Positions 56,501-64,000 of a stretch of DNA of 64,000 bases are shown here, piece by piece. Within the stretch, counting starts at the first letter, position 1; every line of letters begins with the position of its first letter. The translations under genes and the position numbers were made by a program. The notes beneath the pieces are model-generated. The model was not told where the DNA came from and made no database searches. It was given only the letters and a program-made list of their open reading frames with translations. The DNA is from Monomorium pharaonis (Eukaryota > Arthropoda > Insecta > Hymenoptera > Formicidae): contig NC_050470.1 in assembly GCF_013373865.1 (NCBI RefSeq), forward strand, positions 24,954,856 to 25,018,855, given 5' to 3'.

Positions 56501-59216
56501 TAAGCACGTCTTGACTCAGTACATACGATATATCATCAATATATCACACAAACTGCAATCTGTCTTTATCTCATCAACCTACGTCGTACTCTCGATCTAT
56601 CCTCGCGAAGAGCATTTCCACTCTGAGCTGTTCTTGAAACTATTGAACCATAAAGCAATCAAACATCGAGTAAACTCCGTTTGCTTTACTGCCTTCTTTT
56701 TCTGTCCGCTTGTTACCGCGAGTCGATTTCGCCGAAGTCGCAGTTTCGTCGCAGAAGCAAAGATGAAATTAAAAAAAAAATACGTTTTTGTTTGTTTTTT
56801 TTTTCCGATTGATTGCAGCCCGATGATCTGGGTATCGCAGTATCGCGAAATGAGGATGACGAGTCACGGCATTGCGCACGATGTCGTTGCTAACGTCGGG
56901 AAAGATCAGCAGGTGGCGAATCAGGTGAATCGCGTGCCGGTGTGCCTGACGCAGGCCGACACCGTCGCCAGCGTGACGTTTTTCCTGCTGCTGGTCTTGC
57001 TCTTCTTCGTCGCACCATTCGTGATACTTGTGGTACTGTATTCATTTATCGTGAGTCACCTGATCCGCGACTCGTCGAGGACGTCCGGCGGCACCAGCGA
57101 CTCGTATCACAGCCGGGCTAGAAGGCAGGTGGTGTACATGCTGTTGACGGTAGTTGTGAGCTTCTTCATGTGCCTGTCACCCTATCGGCTCCTCATCTTC
57201 TACATCGTCATAGCGCCAGCCGAACAGATAGCCGCGCTTGATTACGACACGTTCATCTGTCTGCTGAACTTCTGCAGGATCATGTTCTATCTGAATAGCG
57301 CCGGCAATCCGATACTGTACAATTTAATGAGCAGTAAATTTAGGCGAGGTTTTCTGAAGCTGTGCGGCTTTAAAGGCGAGAGGATCACGCATAGGAGCAC
57401 GGTCATCGGCACGAGAAGAATCATGACGAATCAGCAGGAGAACTCAAATCAGGAAGAGAACTTTTTATAAACGAACGATATCGAATATTGTGACATGGTG
57501 AGGTGCCTGTGATTCGCAATTCCTAATATGTGTACAAAGAAATGACCGATCAATGACGTATTAGTTACAATTAGAATATTAGATTGAATATTTAGCATTA
57601 TAATAAATGCATTTCTTCCAAAACCGGAGAATGCTCAATGTGATATAATCTTTAAAAGTGAAAAGTAATAAAATGTGAGCAATGCAAAAGGATATGAAGA
57701 TGTTGAAAGATTATGCTTGCTATAAAAAATTATGGAAATATTGGAAAATGTTATATATACATATATGTATATATATTTACTAAAGCAAGAAATGTACGAA
57801 TGATGGACAATACTTAAAAATAAAAGAAAGTGAAGATATCGAAAAATGATTTTAAGTAGAAGAAACGAGGATTTATATTTCTACTGTTGTACTAAATTTA
57901 TTGAAAGAAGTTTAAAGTCGAACAAAGAGAAGCAAGGTGTTGTGTGTGAAAGATTGGAGACTTGTACGAGAAAACTTTTGACTTTCTGTAAGATAGTAAA
58001 CTTTACAAACTTTCCTGAAAATTACGGTTAGGAATCGAATGAGCGAATGCGCTCGGAAAGATTAAATGGTGTGATCTCATTATCAGTATTGCAGACGATT
58101 AAATAAATATGAAGGAAATAGATATCAATCCGTATCAAATGTCATATGAGTAGTTCTTTTTTTTTGCGCAAAGGTATATGAAATTATCGTGAACATTCTA
58201 TGTCAATTGATTTTAATATTCGCCTCTTGCAGCTTTTTTTATTGTTTATAAATATTTTAAGTTAATTGTTAATGCTGTATTTGCTGAGTATATAATTTTG
58301 CATAACAGAAATTCATTTGCGCTAAGATATTTTTTGCAAGTTATTATATTTATATTAGAAATTCTTGTAACGCTATGTGCCAGACAGCATTCACATTATG
58401 GTAATTTACTGGAGTTTCGCTACACAATAAACGTACGCGCGTACTCCCAATAATCGATCTCTGTTTTTTTTTTTTTTAACACGTTCTAGTCCCACACTGC
58501 TTATGGTAACCTACGAGATAGAAGAGAACGATGGTACGTACATACCTACTTGTTCAACCCAGGCTTTGATGACCTGGATGACGGGCTACATCCTGGCGAC
58601 GATCCTCGTGTTCTTCGTGATTCCTTTGCTGATCCTAATAGTTCTATACACGGTGATCGCCAGACACCTGATGGCAAATCCGGCGATAAGCCGCGGACCG
58701 GCAAACAATCTGCTCAAGTATCGCAAACAGGTGGTTATGATGCTGGCCACGGTGGTGCTGTGCTTCTTCCTGTGTTTGCTACCCTTCAGAGCCTTCACCC
58801 TTTGGATTTTCATCGTGCCGCCCAAAATGGTCATTTCGCTCGGCATAGAGGGCTACTATAGCCTCCTGTACTTCAGCAGGGTTATGCTGTATCTGAACTC
58901 GGCGATTAATCCGATCCTTTATAATCTTATGTCGACTAAATTTAGGGAGGGTTTTCTCAAATTGTGCGGCCTAGGATCCATCAAAAGGAAGAAGAAGAAA
59001 ACGTCGTCGGAACGTACGGGCACTTACACGACCGGCTCGACTAATTGCAGCAGCAGTCACTCGGACTTTTGGCGAAGACACAGCAGCAACAGGAGCTGCA
59101 ACGTGAAGGTACCATGCAACGACCATTCGTCCGCAGACAAACAAATTAAATTGCCTTTACTCACAACCGTCGTAACAGGAAATATTGTTAAGAAGAAGCA
59201 AGAGAGTTACGTTTAA
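21991..59216 (+). CDS. Rhodopsin-family neuropeptide receptor with two alternative terminal exons
   Basis: Shared exons are 21991-22090, 22218-22333, 22463-22625, 45382-45490 and 45611-45682. They join either 56819-57470 (isoform A, 403 aa) or 58490-59216 (isoform B, 428 aa). Both joins are GT-AG and in phase, giving Ser187-Pro188. Landmarks: N-glycosylation sites NSS (16) and NAT (39); TM1 GN (69-70); TM2 NLSVAD (93-98); disulphide Cys127; TM3 with FERYYAIC (E151-R152-Y153); TM4 Trp179; ECL2 Cys (229 in A, 208 in B); TM6 CLxPxR; TM7 NPILYN. It is a class A Gq-type peptide receptor at the plasma membrane, most like the TRH-receptor/GHS-receptor-like group. Among insect receptors the CNMamide-receptor group is a candidate to test; I cannot settle orthology by eye. 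Introns 3 (22.8 kb) and 5 (11-13 kb) are very long. Confidence 0.88.
22218..22333 (+). CDS. Peptide receptor exon 2 (TM1)
   Basis: Acceptor TTCCAG; residues 34-72. It contains NAT (39) and TM1 ending in LGIVGNLM, with the class A Gly-Asn pair. Donor ATG|GTAATT, phase 0. Confidence 0.88.
22463..22625 (+). CDS. Peptide receptor exon 3 (ICL1, TM2, ECL1)
   Basis: Acceptor CCTCAG; residues 73-126 plus one base. ICL1 is RGKDMRNSTN. TM2 carries NLSVADLCVLV with the conserved Asp98. ECL1 has the conserved Trp120. The donor T|GTAAGT leaves the first base of Cys127. Confidence 0.92.
23921..23955. repeat. (TA)n microsatellite
   Basis: About 17 AT units, read directly. Confidence 0.95.
26200..26900. 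other. GC-rich, CpG-containing island inside intron 3
   Basis: Strong shift to GC-rich sequence with many CpGs (around GGGTCGCGCGAGGG near 26512), 3.6 kb into intron 3. Open frames exist on both strands but show no family or splice logic. It could be an internal promoter or enhancer. Confidence 0.35.
31008..31214. mobile_element. MITE-like element, TA-flanked, about 80-bp inverted termini (family 1, copy 1)
   Basis: The left end TACACAGAAAAAA and the right end TTTTTTTCAGTGTA are mirrored. Inverted similarity extends through AGTAATAT, GATTGCGG, GCCAATTACA and ATACTCAATACAATAATA. TA at both edges fits a Tc1/mariner-type element. Non-coding. Confidence 0.8.
33222..33262. repeat. (AC)n microsatellite
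   Basis: AC run with one G interruption near its start. Confidence 0.95.
34690..34891. mobile_element. Palindromic MITE, 202 bp, TA-flanked (family 2)
   Basis: The left half (ACACGGAGAGAATTTTCTCT, AAATTTACCCTCAAAAT, ATAATGTGTG) is repeated inverted at the right with few mismatches. The centre (ACTATACTTTTAG / CTAAAAAGTATAGT) is also inverted, so almost the whole element is one palindrome. TA at each edge suggests Tc1/mariner-type target use. Good arm identity suggests a fairly recent insertion. Confidence 0.85.
35221..35490. repeat. Diverged tandem duplication, about 125-145 bp unit
   Basis: Two adjacent copies share TATTAAA(A/G)TTTATATTTTCT, then AGTACTTA/GAATACTTA, then CTCGAGAA(T/C)TTTT in the same order. 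Non-coding, in intron 3. Confidence 0.5.
37155..37315. mobile_element. MITE-like element, diverged second copy of family 1
   Basis: Shares with 31008-31214 the segments TTGTATTGAGTATATCTGTA, TTGGCAGCCCGCAA, ACATTTTATT and ATTACTT, plus an AGAAAAAAGTAATAT left end. The left arm is shorter and decayed. Confidence 0.75.
38930..39400. other. GC-rich island inside intron 3
   Basis: GC-rich, CpG-containing block with no recognisable exon. The best reading frame (minus strand 39404-39120, 94 codons) has no family I know. Candidate regulatory DNA. Confidence 0.3.
43214..43428. mobile_element. Possible degenerate Helitron-like terminus
   Basis: TCTATATAAATAAAAATG followed by AATGTTTATTCCTC and, about 50 bp on, CACCGATTGCTTTGAAATTT resembles the 5' ends of Helitron-like repeats common in insect genomes. 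It abuts the minisatellite at 43429. This is recalled pattern similarity only; no second copy is in the window. Confidence 0.3.
43429..43605. repeat. 10-bp minisatellite (GAGACSGGGA), about 17.7 copies
   Basis: Seventeen successive 10-bp units plus a partial one. Variants at positions 6 and 9 (C/G, T/A) form a higher-order alternation of GAGACGGGGA and GAGACCGGGA. Frames through it give 10-residue periodic peptides on both strands that should not be annotated as proteins. Confidence 0.95.
43720..43765. repeat. (GA)n microsatellite
   Basis: About 23 GA units, read directly, 115 bp after the minisatellite. Confidence 0.96.
45382..45490 (+). CDS. Peptide receptor exon 4 (TM3, ERY)
   Basis: Acceptor TTATAG; completes Cys127 and runs to residue 162. 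KAVPFVELTVAHAS and FERYYAICEPL are typical of TM3 and the start of ICL2. Donor GG|GTAAGT. It follows a 22.8-kb intron. Confidence 0.92.
45611..45682 (+). CDS. Peptide receptor exon 5 (ICL2, TM4)
   Basis: A 72-nt exon after a 120-nt intron, residues 163-186. GYVCTKARATFL then LAWVAAALCT includes TM4 Trp179. It was found by matching the expected ICL2 sequence and phase; it is too short to stand out as a reading frame. The donor AAG|GTGATA is weaker than the others, which may matter because this is the site that must choose between two distant terminal exons. Confidence 0.88.
48722..48849. repeat. Imperfect inverted repeat (possible small MITE)
   Basis: The arm AATGCTTCAACTTTCAATG plus TGTTTAGATT on the left is matched inverted by AATCTAAACA plus GTTCAAAGTTGAAACATT on the right, spacing about 60 bp. 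The inner part (TCTTTAAAGCTG/TTTTTAAAGATTC) is partly palindromic too. Confidence 0.6.
50463..50522. repeat. Compound (TA)n(GA)n microsatellite
   Basis: About 18 TA units run directly into about 11 GA units. Confidence 0.95.
56819..57470 (+). CDS. Peptide receptor alternative terminal exon A (ECL2-TM5-TM6-TM7-tail)
   Basis: Acceptor GATTGCAG after a T-rich tract; 216 codons and TAA. It begins PMIWVSQYREM. ECL2 is long, with 41 residues between the junction Ser and the conserved Cys (RVPVCLTQAD). TM5 is LLLVLLFFVAPFVILVV; TM6 contains FFMCLSPYR; TM7 contains YLNSAGNPILYN; then KFRRGFLKLCGF and a short tail. The open frame extends 103 codons upstream into the intron (from 56511), but that part has no receptor similarity. 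Confidence 0.9.
57471..58489 (+). other. Spacer between the two alternative terminal exons
   Basis: About 1.0 kb holding exon A's 3' UTR and candidate poly(A) sites, then AT-rich DNA and the polypyrimidine tract of exon B. No coding similarity. Confidence 0.7.
57602..57607 (+). promoter_or_regulatory. Candidate poly(A) signal for terminal exon A
   Basis: AATAAA 132 nt past the stop of exon A and upstream of exon B's acceptor, so exon A could end its own transcript. A further AATAAA lies near 57668. Confidence 0.45.
58490..59216 (+). CDS. Peptide receptor alternative terminal exon B (ECL2-TM5-TM6-TM7-tail)
   Basis: Acceptor CGTTCTAG after a 15-T tract; 241 codons and TAA. It begins PTLLMVTYEIEEN. 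ECL2 is short, with 20 residues to the conserved Cys (YIPTCSTQA). TM5 contains VIPLLILIVLYTVIARHLM; TM6 FFLCLLPFR; TM7 YLNSAINPILYN; then KFREGFLKLCGL. The tail is longer than in exon A, basic (RKKKKT), then Ser-rich, with possible kinase/arrestin sites. Confidence 0.9.
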
Positions 59217-59538
59217 TCCCTGATTTCATTTGTCCATTCTATGCTAATTATATTTCTTTCATTTTTATATTATTCTATAGAATTATTAGTGAATTTTTTT
59301 ATCACACTTTATCCGGGTAATTAAATATTTTTATTGATTATTCTAATACAATGATCAATTTATCAAGTGTAGTTTGTTCAAAATTTCACAGATCAACAAA
59401 TTGTGCTGATTTGTTCTCTTGCTTTCTATATACGTACTATAGCTATCTCTTTATGTTTATGATGGAATTAACTATTCCAGGATTTCTAAATGACTGGATA
59501 ATTAAGTAAAAATAATTATTTGTTAATATTTAAATATA

Positions 59539-59544
59539 AATAAA
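59539..59544 (+). promoter_or_regulatory. Candidate poly(A) signal for terminal exon B
   Basis: AATAAA about 320 nt past the stop of exon B. It is the first good match, but AATAAA is frequent by chance in such AT-rich DNA. Confidence 0.3.
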
Positions 59545-61698
59545 TATAATAATTAAATATAAAATGTTTAAATGTTTTGTAGCATTTGTTAAGAAATAAC
59601 TGTTAACTGAATGTTTACTAAATGTTATTATATCAATGTTAACTTAGACATTTGTAAATCCAAATGAGAATAGAGTATTAATTACAATAATTGTATTAGA
59701 CCTGAATATGTAAAAATTACGATAATTTTAGTTTTTCGATTTTATACGTGATACGTTATATATTTGTGGCATTTTCATGTAAATTACATAGATGGTAAGT
59801 AGAAACAGTTCTTCCAAGAAACTTGCTTAAAAATAATAAGACAGTTTTTAGCAAATGCTAATCTTTTGTTCATAAACGCTTTAATCGTGATAAATTTAAT
59901 ATAGATTCCATTAAGCAAATATGTAGATGAGAGATATCCGGATATGAAGCGAAACTACAAATGGCGGGTTTATTTTTAGTGCTTTTTGCTTTTTTTGCGT
60001 TAATTAACATTGAGATTGTTCTGTTATATTTTAGGGATCAGAATTTCGCTATTCCACCAATGGAATCAGCGACAAAATCCGACGACAGAAGCAAGATATT
60101 GTTAAAAGTCGGCACAAAAACGAAAACGAAATTGCAAGTTTTGTACATAGATCAGAAATTAATTGAATTTTAAACGGCACATCTTGTTATTGAATGTGGT
60201 ACGTATGGTAGGTATTTTCTATGATGCTGGCATCTGAAAAGAAATACTTTTTAAGGACACAATAGTTAGATGGGAAGTATAATTTCTTTGTAAACCTAAC
60301 ACGTACAATGCCAAGTATCAAATCTTGTGTGAAGTATTTGAAGAATTAAGAAGCTTCTATGCGATTGTTATGAGAAACACCTAATATAAAAAACGTTATA
60401 AAAAATTTTTATTTTTTAACATCAATTATCTTTTTTATAAAGTAAGACTGATACAAATATGTTATGATTAGTATTTTATTGTCGAGTTAAAGATAATATA
60501 ATTTATTGAACACAGCATAATCTCTTCAAAGGAAATTAACTGTACTCTTACAATTAGTACCGTCTCTTTTAAATAAATATGTTTTAATAAAATTTAACGC
60601 GTAATTTTTTGCAATAATTTATTTCGTTATTTATTACTAGAATTATAAGAATTTGTTACAATAATACTAATGTAAAAACTATACTTATTTTTAATTAAAT
60701 CTTCGTTATTTGTATATATTGTATTATTATCATTTAATTATTGTTATATTATTTTATGTAAAATTGTTCAAGTTTTTAATATCAATGAAGATATATTTAA
60801 TATATACTAATGAAAATTTATTACGATTTAATATTTAATAAGATTTAATTAATATTTTATAAGATAACTTTGTCAATTTTATACATTATGTTTATATAAC
60901 AATAAGTTATTAATAAAATTAATTAATATCTATTTAATAATTATAGGAATATTAAAATTTGATACCAGCAAATTTGTAAATAAATTATCAAAATTATGTT
61001 TATATCAAATATTACAGAAAATATTAATATCTACATGATATTTAATATGTTAAGTCAATTCTGCTATAATATGTGTAGAATAGAGATATTATTTAACGAC
61101 ATCCGAACATGATTAGGTTTAAAAATATACATAAATATAAATGAAATATGAATATATGTAAGAGATGTCTAACTTAAATATGTTTAATTGATGTTCATTT
61201 ATTCTCTACTGAATAAACTTCGTACAAACATGTATGTACATTATCATATTAAAAAAAATAAAATTTGCAAAATTTTGTAAACAATTACAAGAGATTACAA
61301 AGCAACTCAGAAATTTATTATTTTCTCTCAATAATACATTCTTATAATAAAAAATAATTCTTTATAAAACTTCATTATGAACCATCAATATAAAATATTT
61401 TTAAAAATAAATTTTATGAAATTAATAATTAAAATTTGAATAAACTATTTACTAAAAATAAACTTATTTAAAATTTAGTAGATATTTGATTTTTAATTGA
61501 ATTTGCTGAATTTTCTATACTAGGTAATCATTCAATTAATTTTCTGAATAAATATTCGCACGAGAGAAATGATCTATTTTATTAAAAAATTATTTAATAA
61601 GAATTGAGAGAAAACGCATGAATTCTGATCAAATATATGAGTTCTTTTAGTTAATACAAATTAATATTATCTCCAATAATATGTACATTCGTATGTTA

Positions 61699-61806
61699 AC
61701 AATTCTCTCGCAATTTGAAAAAATTAATTTTCTTCGAAAAGGTCACAATATATTATTAATAGGCATTTATTAATAAATTAATTATAGAAAATTTCGAGAG
61801 AATTGT
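61699..61806. repeat. Small inverted-repeat element, 108 bp
   Basis: Ends ACAATTCTCTCGCAATTT and AAATTTCGAGAGAATTGT are inverted with one mismatch. No coding content. Possible short MITE. Confidence 0.5.
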
Positions 61807-62694
61807 AATTGAAAAAAAAAATGCTATTAATTTCTATCAAATGAGAGTACAATGTGTCGTGTACGATCACAAATTCTCGATTGCACAACTATATTTATTT
61901 CTTCTTATTTATAATTATTAATTTATTGTTAAATTATTATAAGCTAAACGTCGTTGTGTGCGATTTGTCATACGTTTTTCTATAGAAACATAGATTGTAA
62001 ATGGAGAAAGATGCATTTTAGTTTATTAAAAAAATATGGTTTTGTAAATATCTTGTATAATACAAAGAATGTTTTCATTAACAATTTAAAATATTTATTC
62101 GTACAATACATTATTTTCTCGACAGATTCAATCAACTATAATTATGACTAGTACGTCAAAAAGATTATTATTAAATAATTCTAATAATATTTAAACGTTA
62201 GATATTATTAGAATAATTATTTAGGAAAATTATTATTATTGTTAAACCACGCGCGCTTGTGAGGGTACGAGGATTGAATGATAGGAAGAATATGTCCCAC
62301 TGTTTCGTATAATCTCGTTTATTCTTTTCGTACAGAGTCGCCGTTCGCATTGCCAGTCAATATATACTTTTCTCGGAATGCTCGATTATTCGCCGTGGGA
62401 CCAACCTTATATCTTCAAATTCGGCCTATTCCTTGTAGCAGGGCAGAAATTCCGTTTAGCCCGTCACAAGATAAATCGACAATACAGCAATAAATAAGAA
62501 GCAATAATACAATACATTAACAGATAATAGAATAGGCAATGCGAGGAAAACACGCTTTCTCATCACACGCTCGAGCGGAGTCGACTCCTCGCAAGTCCCT
62601 TACATTATAATATCACATTCTCAGATTAATAGTTTTCGTGTATACAATCGCGCTGCGCGTTTACTTGGCGCGAGCCACTACCGTGTCTCTCCAT

Positions 62695-62856
62695 CTACCT
62701 GTATTCTCTCGTCATATTGCGTTTAACAAAAATGATATCGTTCGCCAAATTGTCCGAATGCGTCACGAAACTGTAAACGTAGTATCCTCTGCGTTCCATC
62801 ATATCAATCAGGTATTTTTTCCCCTTTGCATTATGTATGTACTCCACAGAAAGGGT
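62695..62856 (-). CDS. Star-like gene last exon
   Basis: Acceptor TTTCAG, 53 codons then TAG. TLSVEYIHN through NLANDIIFVK completes the domain; the C-terminus is only seven residues beyond it. Confidence 0.85.
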   Translation of the reverse strand, partial: TLSVEYIHNAKGKKYLIDMMERRGYYVYSFVTHSDNLANDIIFVKRNMTREYR

Positions 62857-63908
62857 CTGAAACGTATATCGAGTGATCATCGTGCCATAGAAATTATTAT
62901 GCTCCGCTTCCGGGAAAGCAAGAGACACGCGAACGCAATTACTGCGAGCGATTAGCCGCGCAAATCGCGGACGCGGTGCAGAATTGATCAAGGTATACGC
63001 GTCATACCTTTATATCCACCTCGTTGAACGGTATCGTTTCTAATACGTCGATCTCGTTGCCTTCAATGTCGAGACTGAAATAATCGATTATTTTGACTCC
63101 CAACGCGGCGGTGTAGAGTTTCAACGGGAGGCACTGCACGCGGACGTGTTCGCCCGTGTAAACCACATCGGCCGTGTTCGTGGGTGCAGTCTCCGTCTTG
63201 TTTTCGGGCTCATGCAGACGACCCACGTTTCTGGCCATGAGAAAGGACATCTGCAATTTCGAGAGACTTAGTTTCAGAATTTACTTAGCATCAATCTAAT
63301 TTGCCATGTCGAAAATTGATTCTAGGATTTCGCGACAGCGCTGTCTCGGCTTTAATAATGATAAATCATCGATCGTTAATCCTTACCACCGTAGGGCTCT
63401 TAGTGAGACTGATACACGTCGGCGAGAGATAGGCCTTTCTATTTTTTTGCAGCATCTTCGTGAAATTGATGGGATCCGCTTCTATCAAGAGACCCGACCA
63501 TCCATTAAATCGCTCCAGAAACAACGTGTTGCTGCGCGTTTCCCCGTTGTACGCGCCGCACTCTATGAAAAATCCATTTTTCTATCGGGAGCAATAAATC
63601 AAATTCGGTATTTATTAATACGCAAAGAATCAATCGAGTATACAAAATTATCGTGTATTCGATTTTATTCGTGTGCGAAATGAAATTAATTTATTTCCTG
63701 CTATATTTTATTACCTTATCATTGAAAATTTCCCTTATTGCCTTTGATTGGCCCATCGACGGATCTTCCACACTTGGATCTTGAAGCACATATGATTTCT
63801 TCGAATCGTGATTCCATATTATCCAATTTTGACGAATATCATTTAATAAATCGTGAAAAACTTCCCGGCTCAAGGCAGATATGTTCTTCTTGTTGTACCA
63901 TTTTTCAC
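62695..63908 (-). CDS. Star-like protein, FkbM methyltransferase-type domain (partial, last four exons)
   Basis: Minus-strand exons are 63908-63715, 63581-63387, 63250-63008 and 62856-62695, joined by GT-AG in phase 0; the 5' part lies beyond the right edge. About 264 residues are visible. Family signatures in order: GQSKAIREIFNDK, KNGFFIECGAYNGETRSN (SAM-site-like glycine motif), GWSGLLIEADPINF (acidic residue after a strand), DYFSLDIEGNEIDVLETIPF (the FkbM motif), and YYVYSFVTHSDNLANDIIFVK at the end. Drosophila Star, of this family, aids ER-to-Golgi trafficking of EGFR ligands as a type II membrane protein; several insect paralogues exist with unknown roles. Which paralogue this is, and whether it has a membrane anchor, cannot be told without the missing exons. 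Confidence 0.88.
63008..63250 (-). CDS. Star-like gene exon (n-1), FkbM motif
   Basis: 81 codons, acceptor ATTGCAG, donor AAG|GTATGA. Contains a variable, Thr/Glu-rich insert, then DYFSLDIEGNEIDVLETI. Confidence 0.88.
63387..63581 (-). CDS. Star-like gene exon (n-2), core of the fold
   Basis: 65 codons, acceptor CGATAG, donor GTG|GTAAGG. Carries FFIECGAYNGE and LLIEADP, the strongest family match in this gene. Confidence 0.88.
63715..63908 (-). CDS. Star-like gene exon (n-3)
   Basis: Acceptor ATTTAG, donor AAG|GTAATA. Starts in phase 1 (GT completing a codon from an exon outside the window) and encodes EKWYNKKN to IREIFNDK. Confidence 0.8.
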
Positions 63909-64000
63909 CTAAATAGTCATTTGTTAATTATTAATTATATATTTTCAGAAACACATTTTGATTAGAAGAAATATGAATTGCAAGCTATAATATTTACACG

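Larger units (their letters stand above)
45683..56818 (+). other. Intron 5 of the peptide-receptor gene (11.1 kb to exon A)
   Basis: No coding exon recognised. It contains an imperfect inverted-repeat element at 48722-48849, a compound (TA)n(GA)n at 50463-50522, a short (GA)n near 51449-51467, and moderately GC-richer patches near 49080-49420 and 51110-51380. Confidence 0.65.
59217..62694. other. Convergent intergenic region
   Basis: AT-rich, between the 3' ends of the peptide receptor and the Star-like gene. A 70-codon frame at 59961-60173 starts with an ATG and a hydrophobic stretch but has no known family. Inverted repeats occur at 61699-61806 (18-bp ends with ACAATTCTCTCG) and 62171-62221 (TAATTCTAATAATAT arms). 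Confidence 0.6.

Noticed and set aside
56511..56818. Upstream extension of the frame of terminal exon A, suggesting an independent gene start
   Set aside because: These 103 codons show no TM3-TM4 sequence; a clear acceptor at 56818 and the exact phase match to exon 5 explain the frame better.
59961..60173. 70-codon frame with a hydrophobic N-terminus
   Set aside because: Could be a small secreted or membrane peptide, but there is no family match or splice context; not strong enough to call.

Overview
This is AT-rich eukaryotic nuclear DNA with long introns, many simple repeats and several short terminal-inverted-repeat elements. Spliceosomal GT-AG introns, CpG-containing GC-richer islands in an AT-rich background, and the three gene families present (an insect-type neuropeptide GPCR, a class C receptor-like protein and a Star-like FkbM protein) point to an insect. 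Hymenoptera, and perhaps an ant, is my best guess; that is inference. I saw no CRISPR array, rRNA, tRNA or bacterial operon.

Layout. (1) 1-3925: AT-rich, no gene I can support. (2) 10524 down to 3926, minus strand: an eight-exon gene, reassembled here by splice phase, for a 533-residue type I membrane protein. It has a signal peptide, a class C GPCR-type ligand-binding (ANF-receptor / periplasmic-binding-like) ectodomain, one transmembrane helix and a 56-residue tail. No seven-helix domain follows. (3) 10525-21990: intergenic, with CpG-rich patches, one TIR element and a perfect hairpin. (4) 21991-59216, plus strand: a rhodopsin-family peptide receptor of the TRH-receptor / GHS-receptor-like group. 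Five shared exons encode the N-terminus through TM4. They can be joined to either of two tandem terminal exons (56819-57470 and 58490-59216), each encoding its own ECL2-TM5-TM6-TM7-tail with its own stop. Intron 3 is about 22.8 kb and carries MITE-like elements, microsatellites, a 10-bp minisatellite and GC-richer islands. (5) 59217-62694: intergenic, AT-rich. (6) From beyond the right edge down to 62695, minus strand: the last four exons of a Star-like protein with an FkbM methyltransferase-type fold.

The main result is the peptide-receptor locus. The exon 5 donor leaves 'AG'. The two alternative acceptors add 'C' or 'T', so both give AGC/AGT = Ser followed by Pro, and both stay in frame to complete, family-typical TM5-TM7 modules. 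The gene therefore looks built to make two receptors (403 and 428 residues) that share TM1-4 but have different extracellular loop 2, TM5, loop 3 and C-tail. The second notable item is the class C-type ectodomain on a single-pass stalk.

The three genes show no evident pathway link. The class C-like gene and the GPCR are divergently arranged, and the GPCR and the Star-like gene converge. All exon models come from reading frames, splice consensus and phase only; there is no transcript evidence.
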